Source: a virus. From it: DNA of 43,412 nt. The notes below the pieces were generated by a model, which did no database searches, was not told where the DNA came from, and saw only the letters and a list, made by a program, of their open reading frames with translations. Below are positions 15,535-22,662 of this stretch, in pieces. Position 1 is the first letter of the stretch, and each line of letters begins with the position of its first letter. The stretch is from positions 1 to 43,412 of IMG/VR virus record IMGVR_UViG_3300014720_003346. One strand, given 5' to 3'. A program made the position numbers and the translations under genes.

Positions 15535-17018
15535 ACTATTCCTGTTTTTTCGTATTTTTTTGGTGTAACTTTAGTTAGTGTATATCTTGCACGGATTTCT
15601 AATTTAGATTCAAATAAATAATCAATCATTTCAATCATTTTGTTGCCCATTTGTTCGGCCGTTAGTCCATTTTTTAATGCCCATTCTCTACCAGATTGAC
15701 CCATTTGATTTCGAAGTGTTTCTGGCGTGTCATACCAATATCGAATTGCATCAGCAACATCTTCATATTTTGCTCGATCATCAAAAATATATGGCGTTTG
15801 TGGCGAACCTTGAAGTGATCTATTACTTGGAAATACTGGTTTAACCCAAACGCCGTGTAATTTATATTTACCTGTATGATTAGTTGCAAATTCTCCATTA
15901 AATCTAATCCACTCGTCATTTTCGTCCACAAATCCACATTGGTCTTGTAATCCACCAGTTACATTGTTAATAATCGGAGTGCCTGATAATATTGCTTCAG
16001 TTGAACTAAGTCCCCATCCTTCGTTGCTACCAATGTTAACAACAACGTCTGCAACATTATACATAGCATTCAATTCAGCATGAGATAATTTTTGTTCCGA
16101 AAATATTATTTTGCAATCTGGTGCCAATGTTTTAAAAATGGCTCGGAGATCTGTTCCGTTTTCATCTACAATCTGTGTATGCATTAGCAATGCTACTCGT
16201 TGCTTTTGCTCTGCAGGCAATCCGTCAACAAATGTTTTAAACGCTAAAATTAAATCGCCTGGTTGTTTTCGTCTAATATTTCGATTGTTCCAAAACACTA
16301 CAAAGTCTACATCATGTTTCGTTTTAATGTTTTCATAAACATGTTTGTATGTTGCATCATCTACAGGCAATGGTTTGAATGTATTATGATTTAATCCGTG
16401 AGGAACAAACCCAGTAACAATTTGATTCCATTTTACATCCGTTGGTACTGAATCTTGAGCATCATAATTTACAACATCAAATCCATTTTGTGCGAGTACT
16501 TCTCGATGAATATTGTCTGATTGTTTGCTAATACCCATAATTAAATCGCAACTTGCATAAAATGGTGCGTTCCACATTGGATAAGGTAAATCATCCCAAA
16601 TTGAATAATAAATAATAGGTATGTTGAATGTTGTTTTAATTTCGTGCTCAATAGCATATAACCAAGTCCAATATCGCGGATCGGTAAAATGAAATATTGC
16701 ATCTGGACGTTCATTGTTTATAAGTGCCATTAGAATATTTCGGTCTCCATAACCATTCCATGGAATAATTTTAACTGATGCATCTTCTATGCCCGTTTCT
16801 TGTGCAACTTGTACTGACAAATCAAATGCTTGACCTGCTTCTGGGTGTTTTAATGCGCCGCCTAATTGTACCCAATCATAATGTCGTACGGTATTGAATA
16901 TAATCTCTCGGCTGATGGTACCAATACCCGAAGGCAATCGGAAATCATCTGCTAATAATAAAATTTTCTTTTTCTTGGGCTTGTTGGGGTCGATTTTTTT
17001 TAGTTTTGGTAACTGCAT
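15519..17018 (-). CDS. glycosyltransferase family 4 (GT-B), first gene of the glycan operon
   Basis: 499 residues. After a basic N-terminal extension (MQLPKLKKIDPNKPKKKK) the GT-B fold begins ILLLADDFRLPSGIGTISRE; SNEGWGLSSTEAILSGTPII (about 334-353) is the E-x7-E donor motif, followed by NNVTGGLQDQCGF. The start is supported by AAAGGA 4 nt before the ATG, one of the clearer Shine-Dalgarno sequences here. An ATATTTATA box lies 20 nt upstream. This is the first gene of a run of overlapping or nearly touching genes down to 1850, so transcription of the glycan operon probably begins here. Confidence 0.85.
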   Translation of the reverse strand: MQLPKLKKIDPNKPKKKKILLLADDFRLPSGIGTISREIIFNTVRHYDWVQLGGALKHPEAGQAFDLSVQVAQETGIEDASVKIIPWNGYGDRNILMALINNERPDAIFHFTDPRYWTWLYAIEHEIKTTFNIPIIYYSIWDDLPYPMWNAPFYASCDLIMGISKQSDNIHREVLAQNGFDVVNYDAQDSVPTDVKWNQIVTGFVPHGLNHNTFKPLPVDDATYKHVYENIKTKHDVDFVVFWNNRNIRRKQPGDLILAFKTFVDGLPAEQKQRVALLMHTQIVDENGTDLRAIFKTLAPDCKIIFSEQKLSHAELNAMYNVADVVVNIGSNEGWGLSSTEAILSGTPIINNVTGGLQDQCGFVDENDEWIRFNGEFATNHTGKYKLHGVWVKPVFPSNRSLQGSPQTPYIFDDRAKYEDVADAIRYWYDTPETLRNQMGQSGREWALKNGLTAEQMGNKMIEMIDYLFESKLEIRARYTLTKVTPKKYEKTGIVCEQL

Positions 17019-17038
17019 TTTATCCTTTATAACTTTTA

Positions 17039-17047
17039 TATAAATAT
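17039..17047 (-). promoter_or_regulatory. ATATTTATA box before the glycan operon
   Basis: Sense reading ATATTTATA in the 32-nt gap between the SLOG-domain gene and the first glycosyltransferase. It sits 20 nt before the ATG, leaving room for a short leader containing AAAGGA. Same motif as at six other intergenic sites. Candidate promoter for the 15-kb operon. Confidence 0.45.
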
Positions 17048-17050
17048 GGT

Positions 17051-17455
17051 TTAACCTAAGATAACCACAGGTTTTTGTAATTTTTTAGTTCGCGTCCATG
17101 CTGTTTGAAGCACTGGATCTAATTGCATTTGATTGCTTAAAATCATCATGTAATCGCATCGTTCTGCAATAAGCTGCATGCGGTGATGAAGCTGCGAAAA
17201 ATGATATGGTTTACCATAATATGATTCTGGCATTGCTGAATACATGTTATGTCCTGAAAATGAAGGGTTATATTCTTCGTAACTTAAACCAAATTCCAAT
17301 GCATACTTTCTAACCATACTGTTGGCTCCTTCATTACCACCTGCACCAACAACAATCAAATCGTCACCAAACTTCTTTTTTACAAGCTGCAGAGTTTCTT
17401 GTATTTTTCTTTTATTTTGCCAATCTGTATTTCCGATAATTGCAATTCGTTTCAT
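17051..17455 (-). CDS. SLOG-domain protein (DUF2493/YspA-like)
   Basis: 134 residues in one Rossmann-like domain. MKRIAIIGNTDWQNKRKI starts the fold. LIVVGAGGNEGANSMVRKYA (about 34-53) matches the 'GGAxGaDxLA..yA' nucleotide/ligand loop of the SLOG superfamily (DUF2493, DprA/LOG relatives), and CDYMMILSNQ with a terminal KPVVILG are the later strands. Phage members are common but their ligand is unknown; SLOG proteins generally bind or hydrolyse nucleotide derivatives. Overlaps the upstream 72-residue gene by 4 nt. Confidence 0.65.
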   Translation of the reverse strand: MKRIAIIGNTDWQNKRKIQETLQLVKKKFGDDLIVVGAGGNEGANSMVRKYALEFGLSYEEYNPSFSGHNMYSAMPESYYGKPYHFSQLHHRMQLIAERCDYMMILSNQMQLDPVLQTAWTRTKKLQKPVVILG

Positions 17456-17670
17456 CGTCGTTCTCGTACAAATTTAACACCTTTTGGATAATGCCCATAT
17501 ACTAAACGAAGCATTTGTTCCAATGTTTTTCTATTTTCTTTATGATCAGGGCCATCTATGTTTGTACACAACGAATACTCCATGACACATGTTTTAGTAC
17601 CTGGCCACGTTGGATGATTTTGCATCTGAAATTCGTAAACGTATACATGTTTATGTGTCCACTTAATCAT
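17452..17670 (-). CDS. hypothetical protein, 72 residues
   Basis: Not recognised. It is a soluble basic protein beginning MIKWTHKHVYVYEFQMQ, with two Cys (in KTCVMEYSLC) and a basic tail ending VRERR. Its stop overlaps the SLOG-domain start. The upstream region has TATAAT ending 5 nt before the ATG and no Shine-Dalgarno sequence, the same arrangement as several DNA-metabolism genes here, which supports this start. Confidence 0.6.
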   Translation of the reverse strand: MIKWTHKHVYVYEFQMQNHPTWPGTKTCVMEYSLCTNIDGPDHKENRKTLEQMLRLVYGHYPKGVKFVRERR

Positions 17671-17675
17671 ACTTT

Positions 17676-17681
17676 ATTATA
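17676..17681 (-). promoter_or_regulatory. TATAAT box, 5 nt before the ATG at 17670
   Basis: Sense strand has ATAGGA, 18 nt, TATAAT, 5 nt, ATG. The spacing matches the boxes before 18642, 25661, 27470 and 38179. A start of transcription 6-7 nt after the box would make the mRNA leaderless or nearly so. Confidence 0.45.
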
Positions 17682-17688
17682 ATGAATT

Positions 17689-18642
17689 TTATTCACGAAT
17701 CCTATTTTCTTTAGGACAACGTTCATAATCTGTTTTAAACGGACAATACTTACAATTAACGGCACCTTTACCTGCAACTGCAACATAGTTTCTATCAGCA
17801 TTCTTATTGCCTTCTGCATCAAAGCATGCATCAACAAAAGATTCAATCTGCCGTTGAACTTTCTTTTGAGTTACTGAACCAGCTGCTGGTTTATGATTTT
17901 GAATTCGTTTTTGCGGAAACATTGATTCTTCAACAATCTTACGCTTAACGATAAAAAATTCAACTTCAATCTTGTCACGCGATACACCAAATTGTTCTGC
18001 AAAGTAATTTTTATATGCAATTAATTGTGCTGACTTCATTGCATCTGATTTAGCTGATTGCTTCCAACCATTGCGAGACGTTTTAATATCAAACAATTTA
18101 AAAGTATTAGTAGGAACGTGTCGCATAACAACATCAATAAAACCATACCAGTATACTGATGGATTCTTGGGAGATGCCGGATGACATAATTCAATTTCAA
18201 TGCCAACTAATTCCCAATCTTTGCTTGAAAAGTATTGTCCTCGTCGTTTGCTAAACCATTGCAGAATAGCAGCACCATCTTCTAAATATTCTGCTAGTTG
18301 CAATGGATTTGAAAAATGCTCTCCACCAAATTCTTGTACGCATCGTGCATACTCTTCGCGAAGTTTGTTTTGCAATATGCCACGCAAATCCAATGCTTCT
18401 GCTTTCTTAACGGATTCCGTATACATTACGGTTAAGAAATACTGAAATGTTTCATGGAATGCTGTTCCAAACACTGTTTCAATTGATGCTTGGAACGGCG
18501 CTAGACCATCGATATATGATAATTTCCAAGAAAGTGGGCAACGTTCATACATTGACCATTGCGAATATGAAATCTTTCTTGGTACAGAAGCTGCGTCTCG
18601 TACTGCTAATCTATATACTGGATTAATGTATGTGCCTTTCAT
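17689..18642 (-). CDS. PD-(D/E)XK nuclease with Fe-S-type cysteines (Cas4/AddB-like)
   Basis: 317 residues. SYSQWSMYERCPLSWKLSYI (about 25-44) is the N-terminal motif of RecB-family nucleases, with Cys35. FGTAFHETFQYFL (about 58-70) gives the conserved His. FKLFDIKTSRNGW is the D...(D/E)xK core (motif II/III), and a helix SAQLIAYKNYF follows with the Q-x3-Y motif. The C-terminus has NCKYCPFKTDYERCP (C297, C300, C309); with Cys35 these four could hold a 4Fe-4S cluster as in AddB, Dna2 and Cas4. It probably resects or processes DNA ends during replication or recombination. TATAAT lies 5 nt before the start and there is no Shine-Dalgarno sequence. Confidence 0.85.
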   Translation of the reverse strand: MKGTYINPVYRLAVRDAASVPRKISYSQWSMYERCPLSWKLSYIDGLAPFQASIETVFGTAFHETFQYFLTVMYTESVKKAEALDLRGILQNKLREEYARCVQEFGGEHFSNPLQLAEYLEDGAAILQWFSKRRGQYFSSKDWELVGIEIELCHPASPKNPSVYWYGFIDVVMRHVPTNTFKLFDIKTSRNGWKQSAKSDAMKSAQLIAYKNYFAEQFGVSRDKIEVEFFIVKRKIVEESMFPQKRIQNHKPAAGSVTQKKVQRQIESFVDACFDAEGNKNADRNYVAVAGKGAVNCKYCPFKTDYERCPKENRIRE

Positions 18643-18647
18643 ACTAT

Positions 18648-18675
18648 ATTATATGAAAATAATTTAAAATTTCAA
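18648..18675 (-). promoter_or_regulatory. promoter TTGAAA-N16-TATAAT, 5 nt before the nuclease ATG
   Basis: In the 53-nt divergent spacer the minus strand has TATAAT at 18653-18648, 5 nt before the ATG at 18642. Upstream at 18675-18670 it has TTGAAA with a 16-nt spacer (or ATTTGA with 18 nt, the register shared with four other genes). This is the best-formed sigma70-like promoter in the window. Because the -10 box is so close, the mRNA would start at or next to the AUG. Confidence 0.55.
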
Positions 18676-18682
18676 ATCAAAT

Positions 18683-18691
18683 ATATTTATA
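18683..18691 (+). promoter_or_regulatory. ATATTTATA box before the plus-strand peptidase gene
   Basis: Plus-strand ATATTTATA ends 4 nt before the ATG at 18696. The identical box and gap occur on the minus strand before 65 and 26265, so the element follows gene orientation and is not strand bias. No Shine-Dalgarno sequence is present. On the minus strand the same bases read TATAAATA, 41 nt before the nuclease start, so a two-way role is possible. Confidence 0.45.
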
Positions 18692-18695
18692 ATAT

Positions 18696-19010
18696 ATGAT
18701 ACGGTTAAAACATTTGCTTACAGAACAAACTGATGCTACGAAATTTTGTAAAGCAGATATCTTATCTAAACCACAATTTTCTAAAGAAAAATGGAGTGCA
18801 ATTGGTATATGGCCGCCTCCCGGAGGCCGTAATATTGGTAAAACAAATACTCCGTCGGAACATAATATCGGAAATGCTATTGATTGGCACGGAGCAAAGG
18901 GTATCGGCGATCCGGTTATGCAAGAATTAGCAGATTATTTAGTAGCAAATCATTCTACATATTCTGCCAAAAATGTTATTTACAATAAACGAATGTGGAC
19001 TTTCTCCTAA
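18696..19010 (+). CDS. M15-type peptidase, N-terminal part (frame broken at 19008)
   Basis: 104 residues ending at TAA 19008-19010, the only plus-strand gene in the window. It opens with the decapeptide MIRLKHLLTE, matching leaders of three other proteins here and the form of T4 capsid-targeting signals. SEHNIGNAIDWHG (about 59-71) is the first zinc motif (SxHxxGxAxD) of M15 DD-/LD-peptidases, followed by DPVMQELADYLVANH and VIYNKRMW, a strand common in this family. The matching second zinc motif lies downstream in the +1 frame (see 18973-19503), so the gene is either frameshifted by mutation or sequencing error, or read through by +1 slippage. Confidence 0.7.
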   Translation: MIRLKHLLTEQTDATKFCKADILSKPQFSKEKWSAIGIWPPPGGRNIGKTNTPSEHNIGNAIDWHGAKGIGDPVMQELADYLVANHSTYSAKNVIYNKRMWTFS

Positions 19011-19503
19011 AGGATGGCACGCATACACAGGAGAAAGTCCACATTTAGAACATGTACATGTTGATTTTATAAAAGGTGCAAAACCAAAAGAAAAACCAAA
19101 AGCAGATCCAAATAAAACGTATCGAGAGCAGAATGGAAAAATAATAGCAGCAATTAGACGAGTATATAAAGTTACAACGTTGTATCCTCAAGATTATTTT
19201 TATGATTTCCGTAGTTGGAATCCATTTGCTCCAGGAATTGGCGATGATGAAGAGGGCGCATATTATTGGTTTACCAATTGGTTTGCTGACAACATAAAAA
19301 GAGATATCTTAGATCCAATAAAAAAATCTACAAATACTGAAAATAAAAAATCTATTACTAATTTAGAATCATTAGTTGATGACATTGCCTCTGCCATATG
19401 GAATGGTGACAGTTTAACACAATCACTTCAATACTATTATTATAGCGACAAACAAAAAAAATTCATTAGTACTTCATTAACATTTGAATGGGACTATATA
19501 TAA
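18973..19503 (+). CDS. M15-type peptidase, C-terminal part (+1 frame)
   Basis: The open frame gives up to 176 residues, but homology-like sequence begins near GWHAYTGESPHLEHVHVDF. This supplies the HxxHVHV second zinc motif missing from the upstream frame, so it is most likely the continuation of the gene at 18696 and not an independent protein. After the peptidase domain come a Lys/Pro-rich linker (KPKEKPKADPNK) and about 120 residues of unknown type (NPFAPGIGDDEEGAYYWFTN). Its last 10 nt overlap the 3' end of the convergent minus-strand gene at 19494. Confidence 0.65.
   Translation: MLFTINECGLSPKGWHAYTGESPHLEHVHVDFIKGAKPKEKPKADPNKTYREQNGKIIAAIRRVYKVTTLYPQDYFYDFRSWNPFAPGIGDDEEGAYYWFTNWFADNIKRDILDPIKKSTNTENKKSITNLESLVDDIASAIWNGDSLTQSLQYYYYSDKQKKFISTSLTFEWDYI
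18992..19045. repeat. 17-bp perfect inverted repeat at the peptidase frame break
   Basis: AATGTGGACTTTCTCCT at 18992-19008 and its exact reverse complement AGGAGAAAGTCCACATT at 19029-19045, separated by 20 nt. The premature TAA begins on the last base of the left arm. The right arm encodes the conserved TGESPH of the peptidase. Perfect pairing inside coding sequence, coinciding with a frame change, suggests template-switch mutation, a hairpin-related sequence error, or an RNA structure affecting translation. Confidence 0.95.
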
Positions 19504-19691
19504 TTTGATTCTTTCAAATAGATATCAATTAAATCTTTAGTCTTCTGCAAGTCTTGTTCAAATGAACCTTTGTGACGGCATCTTACAATGCGTTTAATGA
19601 TATCAAATTCATAGGCATTCAATCCCCATTCTTGTGCAAATTTATAAAGACTATCCTTACCTTTGTAATGTGTCTGCGTATTTACACTCAT
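19494..19691 (-). CDS. DUF3310-like small protein
   Basis: 65 residues. HYKGKDSLYKFAQEW followed by GLNAYEFDIIKRIVRCRHKG and FEQDLQKTKDLIDIYL fits the DUF3310 ('nucleotide kinase-like') pattern of phages: HYKG, a central G-N-x-I-K-Y-I-x-R helix, and a final EDLxKAxxY helix. Function of the family is not established. It overlaps the gp62-like gene by 4 nt, and its 3' end overlaps the convergent plus-strand gene by 10 nt. Confidence 0.65.
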   Translation of the reverse strand: MSVNTQTHYKGKDSLYKFAQEWGLNAYEFDIIKRIVRCRHKGSFEQDLQKTKDLIDIYLKESNYI

Positions 19692-20137
19692 TTGATTCCT
19701 TTTAACATACGTTTTTTCTCAGCATCGCTATATCCATACATTGTTATGATGCGCTCTAATGTAACTTTATCCATTAAATCTGCATAATCCGTTGCTTCTG
19801 ATTTGCTAATTTGATAATGTTCTGCAAGTTGCGTAATTAAATCTTTATCAAATTTATCTTCAGCTTTGCCTTTAATGTATTTTGCAAAGCTCTTATTTGT
19901 AGGCAAAAGTTCATAATACAATCGATATGTTTCTTGCGGTCTAAGTAATCCAATTGTATATGTTTGCAATTCATTGACTAGTTCTGTTAATTCCATTCGC
20001 ATTGATAACCAACGATTAACAATAAATGGAGAAAATTTCTTTTGATCTGTTTCAGACCATTTTTTCCATTCTCGCTTTTTATCCGTTACGCCGCCAATCA
20101 AATCAAAAATCGTTGCACCTTTCTTTTCTTCTGCCAT
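19688..20137 (-). CDS. 62: clamp loader small subunit (T4 gp62-like)
   Basis: 149 residues. FSPFIVNRWLSMRMELTELV (about 36-55) and YYELLPTNKSFAKYIKGK (about 74-91) follow the order seen in T4 gp62 ('FMVENALS..' and 'AVPRGKRYGKWAK'), and LITQLAEHYQISKSEATDY matches its LLAKRYQVNTNDAINY helix. gp62 joins four gp44 subunits to load the gp45 clamp. It is encoded in the same direction just below gp44, with a homing nuclease and two small genes between. Assignment rests on motif order and context, as gp62 proteins diverge strongly. Confidence 0.75.
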   Translation of the reverse strand: MAEEKKGATIFDLIGGVTDKKREWKKWSETDQKKFSPFIVNRWLSMRMELTELVNELQTYTIGLLRPQETYRLYYELLPTNKSFAKYIKGKAEDKFDKDLITQLAEHYQISKSEATDYADLMDKVTLERIITMYGYSDAEKKRMLKGIK

Positions 20138-20140
20138 TCG

Positions 20141-20356
20141 TTATAATTTATATTTTTTACGATATTGTTGTTCTAAATATTCACCTATTCCGGCTTCTAA
20201 AATAACAGCAGTATCTGGTATTCCTATGATTCGTTTTGCATTTAAAATATCATCCATTGATTTGTTTCGAAACGTTTTGATTTTAGTTTTTGCGTTGCTA
20301 CGATTTGATGTTTTAAATACAATTGTAACTAAATCTTTATGATATGGTGCAGACAT
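20141..20356 (-). CDS. hypothetical protein, 71 residues
   Basis: No family recognised. Small basic protein with a short beta-rich start (DLVTIVFKTSNRSNAKTKIK), a middle MDDILNAKRIIGIPDTAVIL and a helical tail LEQQYRKKYKL. Its start overlaps the stop of the zinc-ribbon gene and it ends 3 nt before the gp62-like gene, so it is translated with the clamp-loader genes. The NAKRIIGIPDTAVILE segment could be a short nucleic-acid-binding fold, but this is a guess. Confidence 0.6.
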   Translation of the reverse strand: MSAPYHKDLVTIVFKTSNRSNAKTKIKTFRNKSMDDILNAKRIIGIPDTAVILEAGIGEYLEQQYRKKYKL

Positions 20357-20577
20357 TACTTTTTAACTTTTATAGGTTGAAATTCTTCTGGAATAGAACC
20401 GCAGTCGTCGCATCTAAATACTGGAATTGGCACCATGGTATCTTTATCGGCGCCTGTTAAAAATTTAGATACTTTGTTAATAGCCATTACTTGTCGAAAA
20501 TACATTCCGTTACATTCTTTACATGTAATTGGTTGCATATCATTTGGTTTAATTCCTGGGGTGTTTAATTTATTCAT
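20356..20577 (-). CDS. zinc-ribbon protein
   Basis: 73 residues from the chosen ATG at 20577 (MNKLNTPGIKPNDMQ). A start four codons upstream is possible but lies inside the end of the homing nuclease gene. Two CxxC pairs, PITCKECNGMYF and VFRCDDCGSIPEEF, about 35 residues apart, form a zinc ribbon. Phage zinc ribbons of this size sit beside replication or transcription genes and may bind nucleic acid or a polymerase. Between the clamp-loader genes; role unknown. Confidence 0.65.
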   Translation of the reverse strand: MNKLNTPGIKPNDMQPITCKECNGMYFRQVMAINKVSKFLTGADKDTMVPIPVFRCDDCGSIPEEFQPIKVKK

Positions 20578-21256
20578 AGTTGAACTCATTTATTCTTATA
20601 AATTTACATTTTAAATATTCTTCAATTTCTTTTTGACGTTTTATATCTTTTTCTCGTAACTTTTTATTTTTAAAATGATGTTTTTCGTCATATTCAATAA
20701 CAACGTTTTTTTCTTTATCATATCCATCTACAAAATAGCCTAAATGTTCTATAAAATATTCTCCACCATTTTCTGCATGTTGAAAATTATATCCATATTT
20801 TTGTCCATATTCATCTATCCGATTACATGCAATTTTATTATATCCGGGATAACATGGACGTTTTTCATTTAATGATTTTAATCTTTTAATTCTTTGTTTT
20901 CTTTTAGTTTCTGCAGAATGTTTATAACCGTAATGTGGATTATTAATACCCGTAACATTTATTTTAGAAAAATATCGGCCTTTTTCTGATACTTTTTGTT
21001 TAATATCCGGAATTTGTGATATATTTTCATATTGTCCATTACTAATAGTTAATGCAACTAATTTCATTTTACATGCAGGCTTACACGTTTTACCATTATC
21101 TGCAGTTTTAAATTTTGTATTACATATAATACAATCTTTTTCTTTTAGTTTTCTACATTTACTACATTTAAACAAATTAACATTAATTTTTTCAAATCTA
21201 GCTTTATATCTAAATTCCGTAATACTATCACATTCGATACATTTAATGTTATACAT
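20570..21256 (-). CDS. homing endonuclease, Vsr-like/EDxHD type, with zinc fingers
   Basis: 228 residues from the ATG at 21256 (MYNIKCIECDSITEF), chosen because AAAGGA precedes it by 5 nt; the frame is open 14 codons further up. The N-terminal third has several Cys pairs (KCIECD, FKCSKCRKLKEKDCIIC). A short NUMOD-like region (NNPHYGYKHSAETKRKQR) follows. The C-terminal domain FVDGYDKEKNVVIEYDEKHH with a following EKDIKRQ is the Vsr/DUF559-like nuclease core with the acidic-His pattern of EDxHD homing nucleases such as I-Bth0305I. It sits freely between clamp-loader gene 44 and the zinc-ribbon gene, overlapping the latter by a few bases. Confidence 0.8.
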   Translation of the reverse strand: MYNIKCIECDSITEFRYKARFEKINVNLFKCSKCRKLKEKDCIICNTKFKTADNGKTCKPACKMKLVALTISNGQYENISQIPDIKQKVSEKGRYFSKINVTGINNPHYGYKHSAETKRKQRIKRLKSLNEKRPCYPGYNKIACNRIDEYGQKYGYNFQHAENGGEYFIEHLGYFVDGYDKEKNVVIEYDEKHHFKNKKLREKDIKRQKEIEEYLKCKFIRINEFNYE

Positions 21257-21268
21257 AATATCCTTTAT

Positions 21269-21277
21269 TATAAATAT
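21269..21277 (-). promoter_or_regulatory. ATATTTATA box before the EDxHD homing nuclease
   Basis: Sense ATATTTATA lies 12 nt before the ATG at 21256, with AAAGGA between box and start. Compared with the boxes at 4 nt, this longer gap goes with a Shine-Dalgarno sequence. It would allow the inserted nuclease gene its own transcription. Confidence 0.4.
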
Positions 21278-21307
21278 ATCTGTAATAGATAAAGACATTG
21301 AATATTT

Positions 21308-22255
21308 TTACAATTCTGATAAAATTTTCGTAAACATTGCCATAACATTAATTTCCTGATCAACAACATGAGCTCCTTGATACTGTGCTTCTGCAATAAT
21401 CAAAATGCATGGAGCAATATGACCATGTGCAAAGTCATCTAAATTGTCATAAAGAAAAGTATACAATGGCGTAAAATCTTTTACTTTGCTGTCAGCAATA
21501 ACCTGACGTATTTTATTGAATGCTGCTTTTTTGTCTTTAGCATTTTTCAAAACCTCCAAGACTTCCGTCATGTAATTTGCTTGAATTGCACTTGCTTTAT
21601 CCAACTGCAAATTGCCGTTAACAACAGATGCTTGTGCTGCATTGATTGCTCGGCGAATATCTGGATATGATGCATTGATGATTGCTGCTACATCTTTAAT
21701 ATCATATGTAACGCCTTTTTCATCTAATACCACAACCAATCGCTTTGCTACATCTGATTTGCTCGGGGGCGTAATAGCAAATGTTTGACAACGAGATTGA
21801 ATTGGATCAATGATTTTTTCAACATAGTTACACGTTAAGATAAAACGCGTTGTTTTGCTATATGTTTCCATCAAATTGCGAAGAGCAGCTTGTGCATTCG
21901 GTGTTAAATAATCTGCTTCATCTAAAATAATGATTTTCCAACGACGAAATCCAACCGTTGATGCATAACGCTTAATCTTATCTCGTACCGCATCTACTGA
22001 GTTTTCATCCGATGCATTAATATACATTAAATCTGCATCTACGCTGTTTGCAATTATTTTCGCCAACGTTGTTTTGCCTGTTCCAGCTGATCCATAAAAT
22101 AATAGATGCGGAACATCACCATTTGCGATAAAGATCTTAACTTTTTCAATAATATGTTCATTGCCAATATATCCTTCTAATGTGTCTGGGCGAAATGATT
22201 CTACCCAAAGCGTGTTTTCTTGTTGTACAATCATGTTATTTACCTGTTGATCCAA
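21308..22255 (-). CDS. 44: clamp loader large subunit (T4 gp44-like AAA+ ATPase)
   Basis: 315 residues, close to T4 gp44 (319). FYGSAGTGKTTLAK (Walker A, about 53-66), IILDEADYL (Walker B, about 109-117), a sensor-1 region FILTCNYVEKII and the arginine finger SRC (154-156) identify an RFC-type clamp loader ATPase. It loads the sliding clamp gp45 on primed DNA at the cost of ATP, together with gp62. Its ATG overlaps the end of the dUTPase gene by 20 nt. The EDxHD homing nuclease follows. Confidence 0.95.
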   Translation of the reverse strand: MDQQVNNMIVQQENTLWVESFRPDTLEGYIGNEHIIEKVKIFIANGDVPHLLFYGSAGTGKTTLAKIIANSVDADLMYINASDENSVDAVRDKIKRYASTVGFRRWKIIILDEADYLTPNAQAALRNLMETYSKTTRFILTCNYVEKIIDPIQSRCQTFAITPPSKSDVAKRLVVVLDEKGVTYDIKDVAAIINASYPDIRRAINAAQASVVNGNLQLDKASAIQANYMTEVLEVLKNAKDKKAAFNKIRQVIADSKVKDFTPLYTFLYDNLDDFAHGHIAPCILIIAEAQYQGAHVVDQEINVMAMFTKILSEL

Positions 22256-22661
22256 ATCCTCCTAGCCCCCGTTTTGTATCTGATAATGAATCGGTTATTT
22301 GCCATTCTATTCGCTCTACGCGGGCCATAACCAATTGTGCAATCCGTTCACCTTTGTTAAATTCAACAACTGTGCTGCTATGATTCATTAAAATAACACC
22401 AATTTCTCCTCGATAATCTGAATCGATAGTTCCGGGCGTATTCAATACGGTTACTCCATGTTTTAAAGCTAAACCGCTGCGAGGTCTTACTTGAATTTCA
22501 AATCCTGCAGGAATTTCTACATATAAACCAGTTTTTGCTAAAACTCGTTCACCCGGATTCATCGTGATGGATTCGGTACATCTTACATCTAAGCCGGCAC
22601 TCTGAGGAGTTTCATATGCCGGCAACGCATTTAGCGATTCATTTATTACTCGTACTTGCAT
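22236..22661 (-). CDS. dut: dUTP diphosphatase (dUTPase)
   Basis: 141 residues, the length of a trimeric dUTPase. All five motifs are visible: SAGLDVR (I), RPRSGLALK (II), NTPGTIDSDYRGEIGVIL (III, with the catalytic Asp), KGERIAQLVM (IV) and RGLGGFGSTGK (V, the P-loop-like C-terminus). It hydrolyses dUTP to dUMP and pyrophosphate, keeping uracil out of phage DNA and feeding dTMP synthesis. Encoded between clamp and clamp loader; 1-nt gap to the clamp gene. Confidence 0.97.
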   Translation of the reverse strand: MQVRVINESLNALPAYETPQSAGLDVRCTESITMNPGERVLAKTGLYVEIPAGFEIQVRPRSGLALKHGVTVLNTPGTIDSDYRGEIGVILMNHSSTVVEFNKGERIAQLVMARVERIEWQITDSLSDTKRGLGGFGSTGK

Positions 22662-22662
22662 A

